From Sedimenticola sp. (GTDB taxonomy: Bacteria > Pseudomonadota > Gammaproteobacteria > Chromatiales > Chromatiaceae), in the NCBI GenBank assembly GCA_027038775.1, contig JALWGP010000311.1, positions 1-8,292 of the forward strand: a stretch of 8,292 nt of DNA, read 5' to 3'. The position numbers were made by a program, and so were the translations under genes. Positions 1 through 6,751 of this stretch are shown here, one piece after another; the stretch's first letter is position 1; the number at the start of each line of letters is the position of its first letter. Under the pieces are notes generated by a model. The model was given only the letters and a program-made list of their open reading frames with translations, did not search any database and was not told the DNA's origin.

Positions 1-1362
1 GTGCTGGGCCTTGATGGCGGCGATCCGTGCCGAGTTGACCCGGCTCATCTGGCCGGCGCCCACGCCGATGGTCTGACGGTTGCGGCCATAGACGATGGCG
101 TTGGACTTGACGAACTTGGCCACCCGCCAGGTGAAGAGCAGGTCGCGCATCTCCTCTTCGGTGGGGGCGCGTTGGGTGACCACGGTCAGTTCGTTGTAGA
201 GGGCCAGGTCGGCGTCCTGCACAAGCAGGCCGCCGTTGACCCGCTTGAAATCGAGCCGCGCCGTGGGGGCTTCGGGCCCCTCGCCGCATTCGAGGAGGCG
301 CACGTTCTTCTTGGCCGCCACCGCCTCGGCCGCCGCGCTCGAAACCCGCGGGGCTATGATCACTTCCACGAACTGGCGCTCGACGATGGCGGCGGCGGTC
401 TCGCCGTCCAGCTCGCGGTTGAAGGCGATGATGCCGCCGAAGGCCGATTCGGGATCGGTGGCATAGGCGCGGTCGTAGGCTTCCAGCAGGGTCTCGCCGA
501 GGGCCACGCCGCAGGGGTTGGCGTGCTTGACGATCACGCACGCCGGCCCTTCGTCGAACTGCTTGACGCACTCCAGGGCGGCGTCGGTGTCGGCGATGTT
601 GTTGTAGGAGAGTTCTTTGCCCTGGAGCTGGCGCGCGGTGGCCACGCTGGCTTCCTTGAGCTCGTGTTCGACGAAGAAGGCCGCCTTCTGGTGGGGGTTC
701 TCGCCGTAGCGCATGGTCTGCACCTGGCGGAACTGGAAATGGATGGTGTTGGGAAAGTCGCGCTTCTCGCCGCTGAACTCCAGGGCGCCCAGGTAGTTGG
801 CGATGGCGCCGTCGTAGCGGGCGGTGTGCTCGAAGGTCTTCACTGCCAGGCGGAAGCGGGTCTCGTCGGTGAGGGCGCCGTCGTTCTGCTTCATCTCCGA
901 CAGCACCGCGGCGTAGTCCAGGGGATCCACCACCACCGCCACGTCGTGGTGGTTCTTGGCGGCGGCGCGGATCATGGTGGGGCCGCCGATGTCGATGTTC
1001 TCGATGGCGGTCTCCAGGTCGCAGTCGGGGTCGGCCACCGTCTGCTCGAAGGGGTAGAGGTTCACCGCCACCAGGTCGATGGGCAGGATGCCGTGCTCGG
1101 TCATCACCACCTCGTCCAGGTCGCGCCGGCCGAGGATGCCGCCGTGGATCTTGGGGTGGAGGGTCTTCACCCGGCCGTCCATCATCTCGGGAAAGCCGGT
1201 GTAGTCGCTCACCTCGGTGACCTCGATGCCGTTCTCCTGCAGCAGCCGGGCGGTGCCGCCGGTGGAGAGGATTTCGACCCCGGCCTCGCGCAGGCCGCGG
1301 GCGAATTCCACCACCCCGGTCTTGTCGGAGACGCTGATGAGGGCTCGCGTGATCTTGTTCAT
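1..1362 (-). CDS. purH: Bifunctional AICAR transformylase / IMP cyclohydrolase, 3' end outside the window
   Basis: PurH catalyses the last two steps of de novo IMP synthesis in the cytoplasm: formyl transfer from 10-formyl-tetrahydrofolate to AICAR, then ring closure to IMP. Translating the minus strand from the ATG at 1360-1362 gives 454 codons with no stop, beginning [20 protein letters not shown]. The N-terminal MGS-like cyclohydrolase domain shows STGGTARLL and [20 protein letters not shown]. The transformylase domain shows [27 protein letters not shown], the catalytic VKHANPCG stretch (Lys279-His280 by my count), TDPESAFGG and [11 protein letters not shown]. coli PurH has 529 residues, so roughly 70-75 residues are missing past position 1. 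An AGGA ribosome-binding motif (1372-1375 on the complement) lies 9 bases before the ATG. It lies 214 bases downstream of fis in the same direction. purD commonly follows purH but would be outside the window. Identity is secure. Confidence 0.98.
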   Translation of the reverse strand, partial: MNKITRALISVSDKTGVVEFARGLREAGVEILSTGGTARLLQENGIEVTEVSDYTGFPEMMDGRVKTLHPKIHGGILGRRDLDEVVMTEHGILPIDLVAVNLYPFEQTVADPDCDLETAIENIDIGGPTMIRAAAKNHHDVAVVVDPLDYAAVLSEMKQNDGALTDETRFRLAVKTFEHTARYDGAIANYLGALEFSGEKRDFPNTIHFQFRQVQTMRYGENPHQKAAFFVEHELKEASVATARQLQGKELSYNNIADTDAALECVKQFDEGPACVIVKHANPCGVALGETLLEAYDRAYATDPESAFGGIIAFNRELDGETAAAIVERQFVEVIIAPRVSSAAAEAVAAKKNVRLLECGEGPEAPTARLDFKRVNGGLLVQDADLALYNELTVVTQRAPTEEEMRDLLFTWRVAKFVKSNAIVYGRNRQTIGVGAGQMSRVNSARIAAIKAQH

Positions 1363-1404
1363 GAGCTGGATTCCTGAAACTGGCAGATGAGAAATTGGAG
1401 AGCA

Positions 1405-1484
1405 TGTAGGAGCGGCGCCCCCGCCGCGAACCCGAGATGGCATGGAGTGTCTTCGTTGTTCGGCGCGAGGACGCGCCTCCTACA
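1405..1484. repeat. Inverted pair of REP-like palindromic elements (GTAG heads)
   Basis: Two units face each other. The left unit starts TGTAGGAG at 1405-1412 and forms the hairpin GCGGCG-CCCC-CGCCGC (1412-1427). The right unit is on the complement, starts TGTAGGAG (1484-1477) and forms the hairpin GCGCG-TCCT-CGCGC (1476-1463). After each stem the sequence runs on similarly, as CGAAC in one and CGAAC after a C in the other. Gammaproteobacterial REP elements mobilised by REP-associated tyrosine transposases (RAYTs) typically have a GTAG head followed by a hairpin, and they often occur as inverted pairs in intergenic DNA. That is the pattern here, with about 30 bases between the tails. No RAYT gene is in the window, and no other copy of the head with its stem was seen in it. 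The stems differ in sequence while the heads are identical, as expected for related but diverged copies. Confidence 0.7.
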
Positions 1485-1507
1485 AAAATATCGTTTCATG
1501 AAAGTTC

Positions 1508-1529
1508 GTGGATCGGGCTTGAGTCCGAC
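1508..1529. repeat. Third hairpin in the purH-fis gap, possibly a diverged REP of another type
   Basis: TCGGGCT (1513-1519) and AGTCCGA (1522-1528) pair as seven base pairs, one of them G-T, around a 2-base turn (in practice a 4-base loop). The hairpin is preceded by GTGG (1508-1511), one base off the GTAG head of REP elements. The stem is unlike those of the pair at 1405-1484, so it may belong to a second repeat family. No T-run follows on either strand, so it is not a standard intrinsic terminator. Its intergenic position between fis and purH also allows a role in mRNA stability. Confidence 0.4.
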
Positions 1530-1576
1530 GAGTCTAGCGACAAAGCTTGAAGGCCGGTGGAGGTTCCGAGAAAAAT

Positions 1577-1870
1577 TCAGTCGAGACCATGGTGGGCCAG
1601 CTTCTTGCGCAGGGTGCTGCGGCTGATGCCCAGCAGGGCGGCGGCCCGGGTCTGGTTGCCGCCGGTGTGCTCCATCACCGTCTGCAGCAGCGGGCGCTCC
1701 ATCTCGCCCATCACCAGCTGGTAGAGGTTGGCGGCCTGGTGGCCGTCGAGCTGTTCGAAGTAGCTTTCCAGGGCTTCGCGCACGCAGTCGGCCAGCGACT
1801 CGGCGCGCTGTCGGTGCTTCACCACCAGCGCCTCCTCAGCGGAAAAGCCCCCTGTCTCCTCGAAACTCAT
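1577..1870 (-). CDS. fis: DNA-binding protein Fis
   Basis: Fis is a small homodimeric nucleoid protein that bends DNA and activates rRNA and tRNA promoters during fast growth. It also serves as a host factor in site-specific recombination. The 97-residue product matches the family length (98 in E. coli). The C-terminal half carries the signature: LYQLVMGEMERPLLQTVM (residues 49-66), then the helix-turn-helix GNQTRAAALLGISRSTLRKKL (71-91). The N-terminal arm, which in E. coli contacts recombinases, is different and short of recognisable motifs. I chose the ATG at 1868-1870 over an in-frame GTG at 1892-1894 because it gives the family length. A run of Gs lies just before it, but the ribosome-binding motif is weak. 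The first 35 bases overlap the end of dusB, so fis is probably translated by coupling, in line with the known dusB-fis operon. No clear terminator follows. Confidence 0.96.
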   Translation of the reverse strand: MSFEETGGFSAEEALVVKHRQRAESLADCVREALESYFEQLDGHQAANLYQLVMGEMERPLLQTVMEHTGGNQTRAAALLGISRSTLRKKLAHHGLD

Positions 1871-2876
1871 GCGGCATGCCCCCCGGTATTCCACATTCGG
1901 GATGCCCGGCCGTGGCGTCGTCCCGAAAGAATGCTTCGATCAGTCGTCGTTGTTCGCGTGCGGACTCCGCGGCGTTGATGCGGCGGCGGAACTCCGCGCC
2001 CCCCTTCATCTCCCGGCTGTACCAGGCGATGTGCTTGCGCGCGATGCGCACCCCGTGGCGTTCGCCATAGAGCGCATGGATCGCCTCCAGGTGCTCCAAC
2101 AGCAGCAAGCCGATCCAGAGCGGCTCCGGCGGCGGCAGCAGGCTGCCGTGTTCCAGGTAGTGGCCGATCCTCTGGAAGATCCAGGGGCGCCCCTGCGCGG
2201 CGCGGCCTATCATGATAGCGTCGGCCCCGGTGAATTTCAGCACCTCGCGGGCCTTTTTTTCGCTGTCGATGTCGCCGTTGGCCACCACCGGGATCGCAAC
2301 CGCCTGTTTTACCTGGCGAATGGTTTCGTACTCGGCCTCGCCGGAAAAACGGCAGGCCCGGGTGCGGCCATGGATGGTGAGCATGGCGATGCCGCTGCAC
2401 TCGGCGATGCGGGCGATCTCCAGGGCGTTGCGGCTCGCGGGATCCCAGCCGGTGCGGATCTTCAGGGTCACCGGCACCTCCACCGCCTTCACCACCGCCT
2501 CGAGGATCCGCGCCACCAGGGCCTCATCGCGCAGCAGTGCCGAGCCCGCCGCCCTGCGGCATACCTTCTTCGCCGGGCAGCCCATGTTGATGTCGACGAT
2601 CTGGGCGCCCAGGTCCACGTTCACGCGGGCCGCCTCGGCCATGGTGCGGGGATCGTTGCCCAGGATCTGCACCGCCACCGGCGGTTCCTCGCCCTGGTGC
2701 CGGAGGCGGGTGAGGGTCTTGCGGCTGCCCCAGAGGCTGGTGTCGGCGGTGACCATCTCGGAGAAGGCCAGGCCGGCGCCGAAGCGGCGGCAGAGGTTGC
2801 GGAAGGGCAGGTCGGTGACGCCCGCCATGGGGGCGAGCAGCAGGTTGCTGCCGAGCTGCCAGGGGCCGATCTTCAT
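1836..2876 (-). CDS. dusB: tRNA-dihydrouridine synthase B
   Basis: DusB is an FMN-dependent enzyme that reduces a specific uridine in the D-loop of tRNAs to dihydrouridine using NADPH. The 346-residue product has the TIM-barrel signature motifs in order: LLLAPMAGVTDLPFR (12-26, FMN site), the NMGCPAKKVC loop (97-106) with catalytic Cys100, LKIRTGW, LTIHGRTR, VVANGDI, and IMIGRAAQGRPWIF, which binds FMN phosphate. Catalytic Cys100 falls at the same number as in E. coli DusB. E. coli DusB is 321 residues, so this protein carries about 20 extra C-terminal residues. The last eleven codons are read from DNA that also encodes the start of fis. The ATG at 2874-2876 overlaps the stop of the preceding gene (ATGA). 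A tRNA-modification gene leading into fis is a conserved gammaproteobacterial arrangement. In E. coli, dusB translation influences Fis output. Confidence 0.97.
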   Translation of the reverse strand: MKIGPWQLGSNLLLAPMAGVTDLPFRNLCRRFGAGLAFSEMVTADTSLWGSRKTLTRLRHQGEEPPVAVQILGNDPRTMAEAARVNVDLGAQIVDINMGCPAKKVCRRAAGSALLRDEALVARILEAVVKAVEVPVTLKIRTGWDPASRNALEIARIAECSGIAMLTIHGRTRACRFSGEAEYETIRQVKQAVAIPVVANGDIDSEKKAREVLKFTGADAIMIGRAAQGRPWIFQRIGHYLEHGSLLPPPEPLWIGLLLLEHLEAIHALYGERHGVRIARKHIAWYSREMKGGAEFRRRINAAESAREQRRLIEAFFRDDATAGHPECGIPGGMPHEFRGDRGLFR

Positions 2877-3712
2877 GCGCCCGCCGGGATGAGTTCCACC
2901 TCGTAGCCCGCCACCCGGTCGGAGGGGACCGCCAGCAGCAGCTCCACCTCCAGGATTTCGCCCGCTGCCAGGGTTTCAGGCCCGGTTCCCTTCCGCTCCG
3001 TGTAGACGGGCGCCTCGAAGGTCCGCCGTGCCACCAGCCGCTGCTGGTCGTCGGTGAGGCTCACCTGGAGCGCCGGCAGCGGCTGCTCCTGGTCAGCGCC
3101 GTTGCGCAGCAGCAGCCTGAGGCGGTACTGCCGGGGCGCGGCGGGTTCCAATCCGCCGTCGATGAGGGTGAAGGCGATGCGGTTCTCCTTCGGGGGCAGG
3201 GTGCAGCCGAGGTAGGGGCACCACTGCTCGACCAGGGCGCGCAGCTCCGGCCGGTCGAGCCAGAGGTCGCGCTTCAGCCAGGCCAGCTGGCCCGCCAGCA
3301 GGGTGCCCAGCAGAACCAGGAAGAGGATGCCGGGGAGCGACACCCCGCGCCTGGGCTCCGGCGCCGTCTCGAACAGCAGCTCCGGGGGCACCTCGGCGGC
3401 CTTGAGCTCGGCCATCTCCGGCGGGACGTCGGTCTCCAGGGCGGCGGGCAGCGGCTCGCGCGGGGAGGGCTTTTCCAGGTCCAGCTTCTCCAGGCCGGCC
3501 AGGGTCTCCTCCATCTCCGCCAGCAGCTGGTCCATCTCCTTCTCCTCCGGCTCCTCGCCGGCCGCCTCCCCGCCCTCCTCCCCGCTCTCCCCGGGGGGCG
3601 GGGCGTGAAAGACCCTGTGGCAGGCGGTGCAGGCCACGTGAAAGTCCCCCTCGACGAGGAGGGCTTCGTCCAACTCGTACTCGGTGCCGCAGTGCGTGCA
3701 TCGGATCTTCAT
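2873..3712 (-). CDS. Membrane-anchored zinc-ribbon protein with DUF3426-like C-terminal domain
   Basis: The 279-residue protein begins with an MJ0042-type zinc ribbon: CTHC at residues 5-8 and CTAC at 28-31, four cysteines able to bind zinc. An acidic Glu- and Pro-rich linker follows (about 38-122), including a short predicted helix (DQLLAEMEETLAGLEKLDLEK). One membrane helix spans about 124-146. The C-terminal region (about 150-279) looks like the DUF3426 fold, a beta-rich domain by inference, and opens with two cysteines at 165 and 170 in WCPYLGC. The ribbon would lie in the cytoplasm and the C-terminal domain in the periplasm. Two cysteines there could form a disulfide. The function is unknown. 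The ATG at 3710-3712 overlaps the prmA stop (ATGA), with GGAG seven bases ahead. Longer frames further upstream run inside prmA and are not real. The same gene sits between prmA and dusB in Pseudomonas. Confidence 0.9.
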   Translation of the reverse strand: MKIRCTHCGTEYELDEALLVEGDFHVACTACHRVFHAPPPGESGEEGGEAAGEEPEEKEMDQLLAEMEETLAGLEKLDLEKPSPREPLPAALETDVPPEMAELKAAEVPPELLFETAPEPRRGVSLPGILFLVLLGTLLAGQLAWLKRDLWLDRPELRALVEQWCPYLGCTLPPKENRIAFTLIDGGLEPAAPRQYRLRLLLRNGADQEQPLPALQVSLTDDQQRLVARRTFEAPVYTERKGTGPETLAAGEILEVELLLAVPSDRVAGYEVELIPAGA

Positions 3713-4575
3713 CGCTTGACTCCGTCCAGCCGCACCCATCCCTCGAGCGAGGTCCAGGGCGCGAATTCGAATCGGGGGGCGTAGGCCCGGGCCACCTCCT
3801 CCGCCTGCTCCTCCAGGATGCCCGAGAGCACCAGCTCGCCCCCCGCGGGCAGCAGTGGCGCGAGGGTGGGGGCCAGTTCCACCAGCACGTTGGCCAGGAT
3901 GTTGGCGAGGAGAAGGTCCGCCCCGCCGGGAAGGGGCTCGCCAGGAGCGAGGGTCCGCAGCCGCTCCGCCACGCCGTTGCGCCGGGCATTCTCCCGGGTT
4001 GCCGCCAGCGCCTGGGGGTCGTGGTCCACGGCGGTCACCTCCGCTGCGCCCAGCTTCAGGGCGGCGATGCCGAGGATGCCGGAGCCGCAGCCGTAGTCGA
4101 TGACGTGCCGGCCCTCCAGGTTCGCGCCGTCGAGCCACTGCAGGCAGAGGGCGGTGGTGGGGTGGGTGCCGGTGCCGAAGGCGAGCCCCGGGTCGAGCTC
4201 CACCACCACGGCCCCCTCCGCCTCCACCTCCTGTCCCGAGGGGCAGATCCAGAGCCGGTCGCCGAAACGCATGGGCCGGAAGTGGTCGAGCCAGGCGCGC
4301 TCCCAGGGCTGGTCCTCGAGGGGCTCCAGGAACACCTCGGCGCCGAGGGCGTCCTCCAGCCGCCGGCGCAGCGCCGTCGTCTCGGTGTCGCCGGGAAAGA
4401 GGCCGGTGACGCGGGTACGGGTCCAGACGGGCGTCTCGCCCGGCGGGGGCTCCAGCATGGGTTCGTCCTCGGCGTCGGTGAGGGTCACCGAGAGGGCGCC
4501 CAGCTCTTCCATCCGGGCCTCGGCCTCGGCGGCCCGGGCCTTGTCCACGGTGAGGTGGAGCTGCAGCCAGCTCAC
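3709..4575 (-). CDS. prmA: Ribosomal protein L11 methyltransferase
   Basis: PrmA trimethylates several amino groups of ribosomal protein L11 using S-adenosylmethionine. The 288-residue product matches the family length (293 in E. coli). The small N-terminal substrate-recognition domain (about 1-60) opens with [10 protein letters not shown]. Next come the linker [22 protein letters not shown] and the motif [14 protein letters not shown] (128-141). The Rossmann-type SAM-binding stretch [16 protein letters not shown] (158-173) follows, with AVDHDP and the NIL of [13 protein letters not shown] (225-227), where methyltransferases of this group place their substrate amine. The start is GTG at 4573-4575, seven bases after AGGA and only three bases past the stop of the thioredoxin gene, so the two are probably co-translated. 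In many gammaproteobacteria accB-accC precede prmA; here a thioredoxin-like gene takes that position. Confidence 0.97.
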   Translation of the reverse strand: MSWLQLHLTVDKARAAEAEARMEELGALSVTLTDAEDEPMLEPPPGETPVWTRTRVTGLFPGDTETTALRRRLEDALGAEVFLEPLEDQPWERAWLDHFRPMRFGDRLWICPSGQEVEAEGAVVVELDPGLAFGTGTHPTTALCLQWLDGANLEGRHVIDYGCGSGILGIAALKLGAAEVTAVDHDPQALAATRENARRNGVAERLRTLAPGEPLPGGADLLLANILANVLVELAPTLAPLLPAGGELVLSGILEEQAEEVARAYAPRFEFAPWTSLEGWVRLDGVKR

Positions 4576-4578
4576 GGC

Positions 4579-4950
4579 TCAGTCCTGCGGGGGCAGGTGT
4601 TCATTCAGCCAGTCGCGGATCCAGTGGCTGGCCCGGTTGCCGGCAAAGCGGGCCACCTCCTCCCCTTCCACGAAGAGCATCAGGGTGGGGAAGCCGCGCA
4701 GCTTGTAGCGGCCGGCCAGCTTCATGTTCTCGCCCTCGTCCACCTCCACCTTCACCAGGGCCACGCGGTGCGCCATCTCTTCCATCACCCGTTCCAGGTG
4801 GGGCGCGATGGCGTGGCAGGGGGCGCACCAGTCGGCCCAGAAGTCCACCAGCACCGGCTTGCGCGCGGAGGCCTCCAGCACCTTCTGCGGGAAGTCGTGC
4901 AGGTGCGCCTCTTCGAATTCCTTCGTCGTCTTGCCGTGCAGTGGAGCCAT
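4579..4950 (-). CDS. Thioredoxin-family protein (WCAPC active site)
   Basis: The 123-residue protein has the full thioredoxin fold pattern: [20 protein letters not shown] (34-53) with redox cysteines 42 and 45, the cis-proline loop GFPTLMLF (Pro88), and the closing helix with RDWLNEHL. No signal peptide or membrane segment is visible, so it should act in the cytoplasm as a disulfide reductant. The active site is WCAPC, not the standard WCGPC, and it is followed by His instead of Lys. This suggests a specialised thioredoxin, not the main TrxA. The N-terminus ([26 protein letters not shown]) extends like other bacterial thioredoxins. I chose the ATG at 4948-4950; earlier in-frame starts would lie in or beyond the putative promoter. 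No good ribosome-binding motif precedes it and the predicted leader is short. It is the first gene of the operon leading to prmA, dusB and fis, and it is divergent from hemC. Confidence 0.93.
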   Translation of the reverse strand: MAPLHGKTTKEFEEAHLHDFPQKVLEASARKPVLVDFWADWCAPCHAIAPHLERVMEEMAHRVALVKVEVDEGENMKLAGRYKLRGFPTLMLFVEGEEVARFAGNRASHWIRDWLNEHLPPQD

Positions 4951-4979
4951 GTGCGGATGCGCCCGGGTGGGAAGAGCGG

Positions 4980-5009
4980 ATTCTAGCAGAGAGGCGGCCC
5001 GGGAAGGAA
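4980..5009 (-). promoter_or_regulatory. Probable extended -10 promoter of the thioredoxin-prmA-dusB-fis operon
   Basis: On the complement, TGC-TAGAAT (4988-4980) is a perfect TGn extension with five of six bases of the TATAAT consensus. At an 18-base spacing lies TTCCTT (5009-5004), a poor -35, as is usual for extended -10 promoters. Initiation would fall near 4973 and give a leader of about 22 bases before the ATG at 4950. This is a reading of motifs only. Confidence 0.5.
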
Positions 5010-5011
5010 TT

Positions 5012-5020
5012 TGGCATACT
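5012..5020 (+). promoter_or_regulatory. Possible hemC promoter -10 element
   Basis: TGG-CATACT at 5012-5020 is a TGn-extended -10 with four of six consensus bases. The region where a -35 would sit (about 4992-4997, AGGCGG) does not match. Transcription from about 5027 would give a leader of roughly 30 bases to the hemC ATG at 5058. The site overlaps the promoter region of the divergent operon. The same bases also resemble a sigma-54 site (see findings). Weak support. Confidence 0.3.
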
Positions 5021-5057
5021 CTCGGCACGCTTCCCATCTCAGGCGGACCCTAACTCC

Positions 5058-5990
5058 ATGACGCACCAGACCATTCGCATCGCCACCCGCAAGTCGCCCC
5101 TGGCCATGTGGCAGGCCGAGCACGTGGCCGCGGCCCTGCGCGCGGCCCACCCCGGCCTGCAGGTGGAGCTGCTGGGCATGAGCACCCAGGGCGACAAGAT
5201 CCTCGACACCCCCCTGGCCAAGATCGGCGGCAAGGGGCTCTTCGTCAAGGAGCTGGAGCAGGGCATGCTGGAGGGCCGGGCCGACCTCGCCGTCCACTCC
5301 ATGAAGGACGTGCCGGTGGAGCTGCCCGCGGGGCTCCACCTGCCGGTGATCATGGAGCGCGAGGATCCGCGCGACGCCTTCGTCTCCAGCCGCTACGCCT
5401 CCCTCGACGAGCTGCCCGAGGGGGCGCGGGTGGGCACCTCCAGCCTGCGCCGACAGTGCCAGCTGCTGGAGCTGCGCCCCGACCTGGAATTGCTGCCCCT
5501 GCGCGGCAACGTCAACACCCGCCTGCGCAAGCTGGACGAGGGGGAGTACGACGCCGTCATCCTGGCCGCCGCCGGCCTCATCCGGCTGGGCTTCGGCGAC
5601 CGCATCCGCGCCTTCATCGAGCCCGAGCAGAGCCTCCCGGCCATCGGCCAGGGGGCCATCGGCATCGAGTGCCGTGCCGATGACGAACGGGTGAACGAGC
5701 TGATCGCCCCCCTGCACCACCCGCCCACTGCCACCTGCGTGCTGGCCGAGCGGGCCATGAACAACCGGCTCGAGGGGGGGTGCCAGGTGCCCATCGCCGG
5801 CCACGCCCTGCTCGACGGCGACCGGCTCTGGCTGCGCGGGCTGGTGGGCAGCCTGGACGGGAAGGTGATCATCCGCGGTGAGGTGCGCGGCGACACCACC
5901 GAGGCCGAGACGTTGGGCAGGTCGCTGGCCGAGCGGCTGCTGGCCGACGGGGCGGATGAGATCCTCAGGGCGCTCTATCAGGCTTCATGA
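5058..5990 (+). CDS. hemC: Porphobilinogen deaminase (hydroxymethylbilane synthase)
   Basis: HemC joins four porphobilinogen molecules into the linear tetrapyrrole hydroxymethylbilane in the cytoplasm, the step before HemD. The 310-residue product has the family motifs: [14 protein letters not shown] (7-20), GDKI, the [13 protein letters not shown] loop, [12 protein letters not shown] (75-86) with catalytic Asp84, [33 protein letters not shown] and [12 protein letters not shown]. Cys242 in LEGGCQVPI carries the covalent dipyrromethane cofactor. Asp84 and Cys242 fall at the same numbers as in E. coli. The ATG at 5058-5060 is set by this alignment; the frame stays open upstream to 4941, but that part covers the intergenic region. 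There is no strong ribosome-binding motif; AGGCGG at 5041-5046 is distant. It is the first gene of the plus-strand operon and its stop overlaps the hemD start (ATGA). Confidence 0.98.
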   Translation: MTHQTIRIATRKSPLAMWQAEHVAAALRAAHPGLQVELLGMSTQGDKILDTPLAKIGGKGLFVKELEQGMLEGRADLAVHSMKDVPVELPAGLHLPVIMEREDPRDAFVSSRYASLDELPEGARVGTSSLRRQCQLLELRPDLELLPLRGNVNTRLRKLDEGEYDAVILAAAGLIRLGFGDRIRAFIEPEQSLPAIGQGAIGIECRADDERVNELIAPLHHPPTATCVLAERAMNNRLEGGCQVPIAGHALLDGDRLWLRGLVGSLDGKVIIRGEVRGDTTEAETLGRSLAERLLADGADEILRALYQAS

Positions 5991-6751
5991 CCTGCCACCT
6001 CCACGGTCTCAGCGTCCTCGTCACCCGGCCCCGCGAGCAGTCGGATGCCCTCTGCGAGCTCATCGAACAGGCCCACGGCCGGCCGGTGCGTTTTCCCGTG
6101 ATGGAGATCGTCCCGCCCGGCGACCCGGATGCGGCGGCGAAGGTGCTGGCCCGCGCCGCCTCGGCGGACCTGCTGCTCTTCGTCAGCGCCAACGCCGTGA
6201 AGCACGCCTTCCCCCGGCTGCCCGAGATCCTGCCCGCCGAAACCGCCGTGGCCGCCGTGGGCCGCGCCACCGCCCGCGCCCTGGAGGAGGCGGGGCTGGA
6301 GCCCGACCTGGTGCCGGAGGGGCGCTTCGACAGCGAGGGGCTGCTGGCGCTGCCGCAACTGCAGGAGATGGCGGGGAAGCGGGTGATCATCGTGCGCGGC
6401 GAGGGGGGGCGCGAGACGCTGCGCGAAACGCTCCAGGCGCGCGGCGCGGAGGTGGCCTACGCCGAGGTCTACCGCCGCCGCTGCGCCGAGCGGAGCGCGG
6501 CCAACCTGGTGGCCCATTGGGAGGCCCTGGTGGAGGTGGCGACGGCGACCAGCGTGGCCATCCTCGACTGCCTGTGGCGGCTGCTGGGCGAGGCGGGCCA
6601 GGCGAAGCTGAAGGAGACGCCCCTGGTGGTGCTCAGCGGGCGCATCGCCGACCGCGCCCGGGAGCTGGGGTGCCGCCGGGTGGTGGTGACCCGGCAGGCG
6701 GGGGACCGTGCTATTCTCGAATCCCTGTGTGAACTGGCGGAGGGGGCATGA
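5987..6751 (+). CDS. hemD: Uroporphyrinogen-III synthase
   Basis: HemD cyclises hydroxymethylbilane with inversion of ring D to give uroporphyrinogen III, the branch point to heme, siroheme and cobalamin. The 254-residue product fits the family (246 in E. coli). The family is poorly conserved, but the two-domain pattern is clear: [15 protein letters not shown] (8-22), [11 protein letters not shown] (65-75), [15 protein letters not shown] (89-103), [20 protein letters not shown] (130-149), AEVYRR (159-164) and the ATSV loop (187-190) of the C-terminal half. The ATG at 5987-5989 overlaps the hemC stop, with AGG four bases before it. The hemD stop overlaps the next start, so hemC, hemD and the symporter are probably translated in step. 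In E. coli and Pseudomonas, hemX and hemY follow; they are absent directly downstream here. Confidence 0.96.
   Translation: MTCHLHGLSVLVTRPREQSDALCELIEQAHGRPVRFPVMEIVPPGDPDAAAKVLARAASADLLLFVSANAVKHAFPRLPEILPAETAVAAVGRATARALEEAGLEPDLVPEGRFDSEGLLALPQLQEMAGKRVIIVRGEGGRETLRETLQARGAEVAYAEVYRRRCAERSAANLVAHWEALVEVATATSVAILDCLWRLLGEAGQAKLKETPLVVLSGRIADRARELGCRRVVVTRQAGDRAILESLCELAEGA

Noticed and set aside
1..1377. Open frame of 458 codons on the plus strand
   Set aside because: It is the exact antisense of purH, whose minus-strand translation carries all family motifs. The plus product is a low-complexity Gly/Ala/Val/His-rich string, as GC-rich codon use produces opposite real genes.
1463..1490. 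REP hairpin plus A-rich stretch as an intrinsic terminator
   Set aside because: The A-run follows the hairpin on the plus strand; on the minus strand, where fis and purH are read, the T-run comes before the hairpin, which is the wrong order.
1871..1894. GTG start giving a 105-residue Fis
   Set aside because: The ATG at 1870 gives the normal family length, and the extra eight residues match nothing in Fis.
3713..4138. N-terminal extension of the zinc-ribbon protein to a start at 4138
   Set aside because: The extension runs out of frame inside prmA and is Arg/Gly/Pro-rich nonsense. The ATG at 3712 sits directly before the zinc ribbon with GGAG ahead of it.
4021..4986. Plus-strand frame of 321 codons
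   Set aside because: It is antisense to prmA and the thioredoxin gene, both firmly identified. The product has shadow composition.
4951..5037. Longer thioredoxin start at 5037
   Set aside because: The extra residues do not resemble thioredoxin and would cover the extended -10 element of the operon.
4983..5804. Minus-strand frame of 273 codons
   Set aside because: It is antisense to hemC and has no recognisable motifs.
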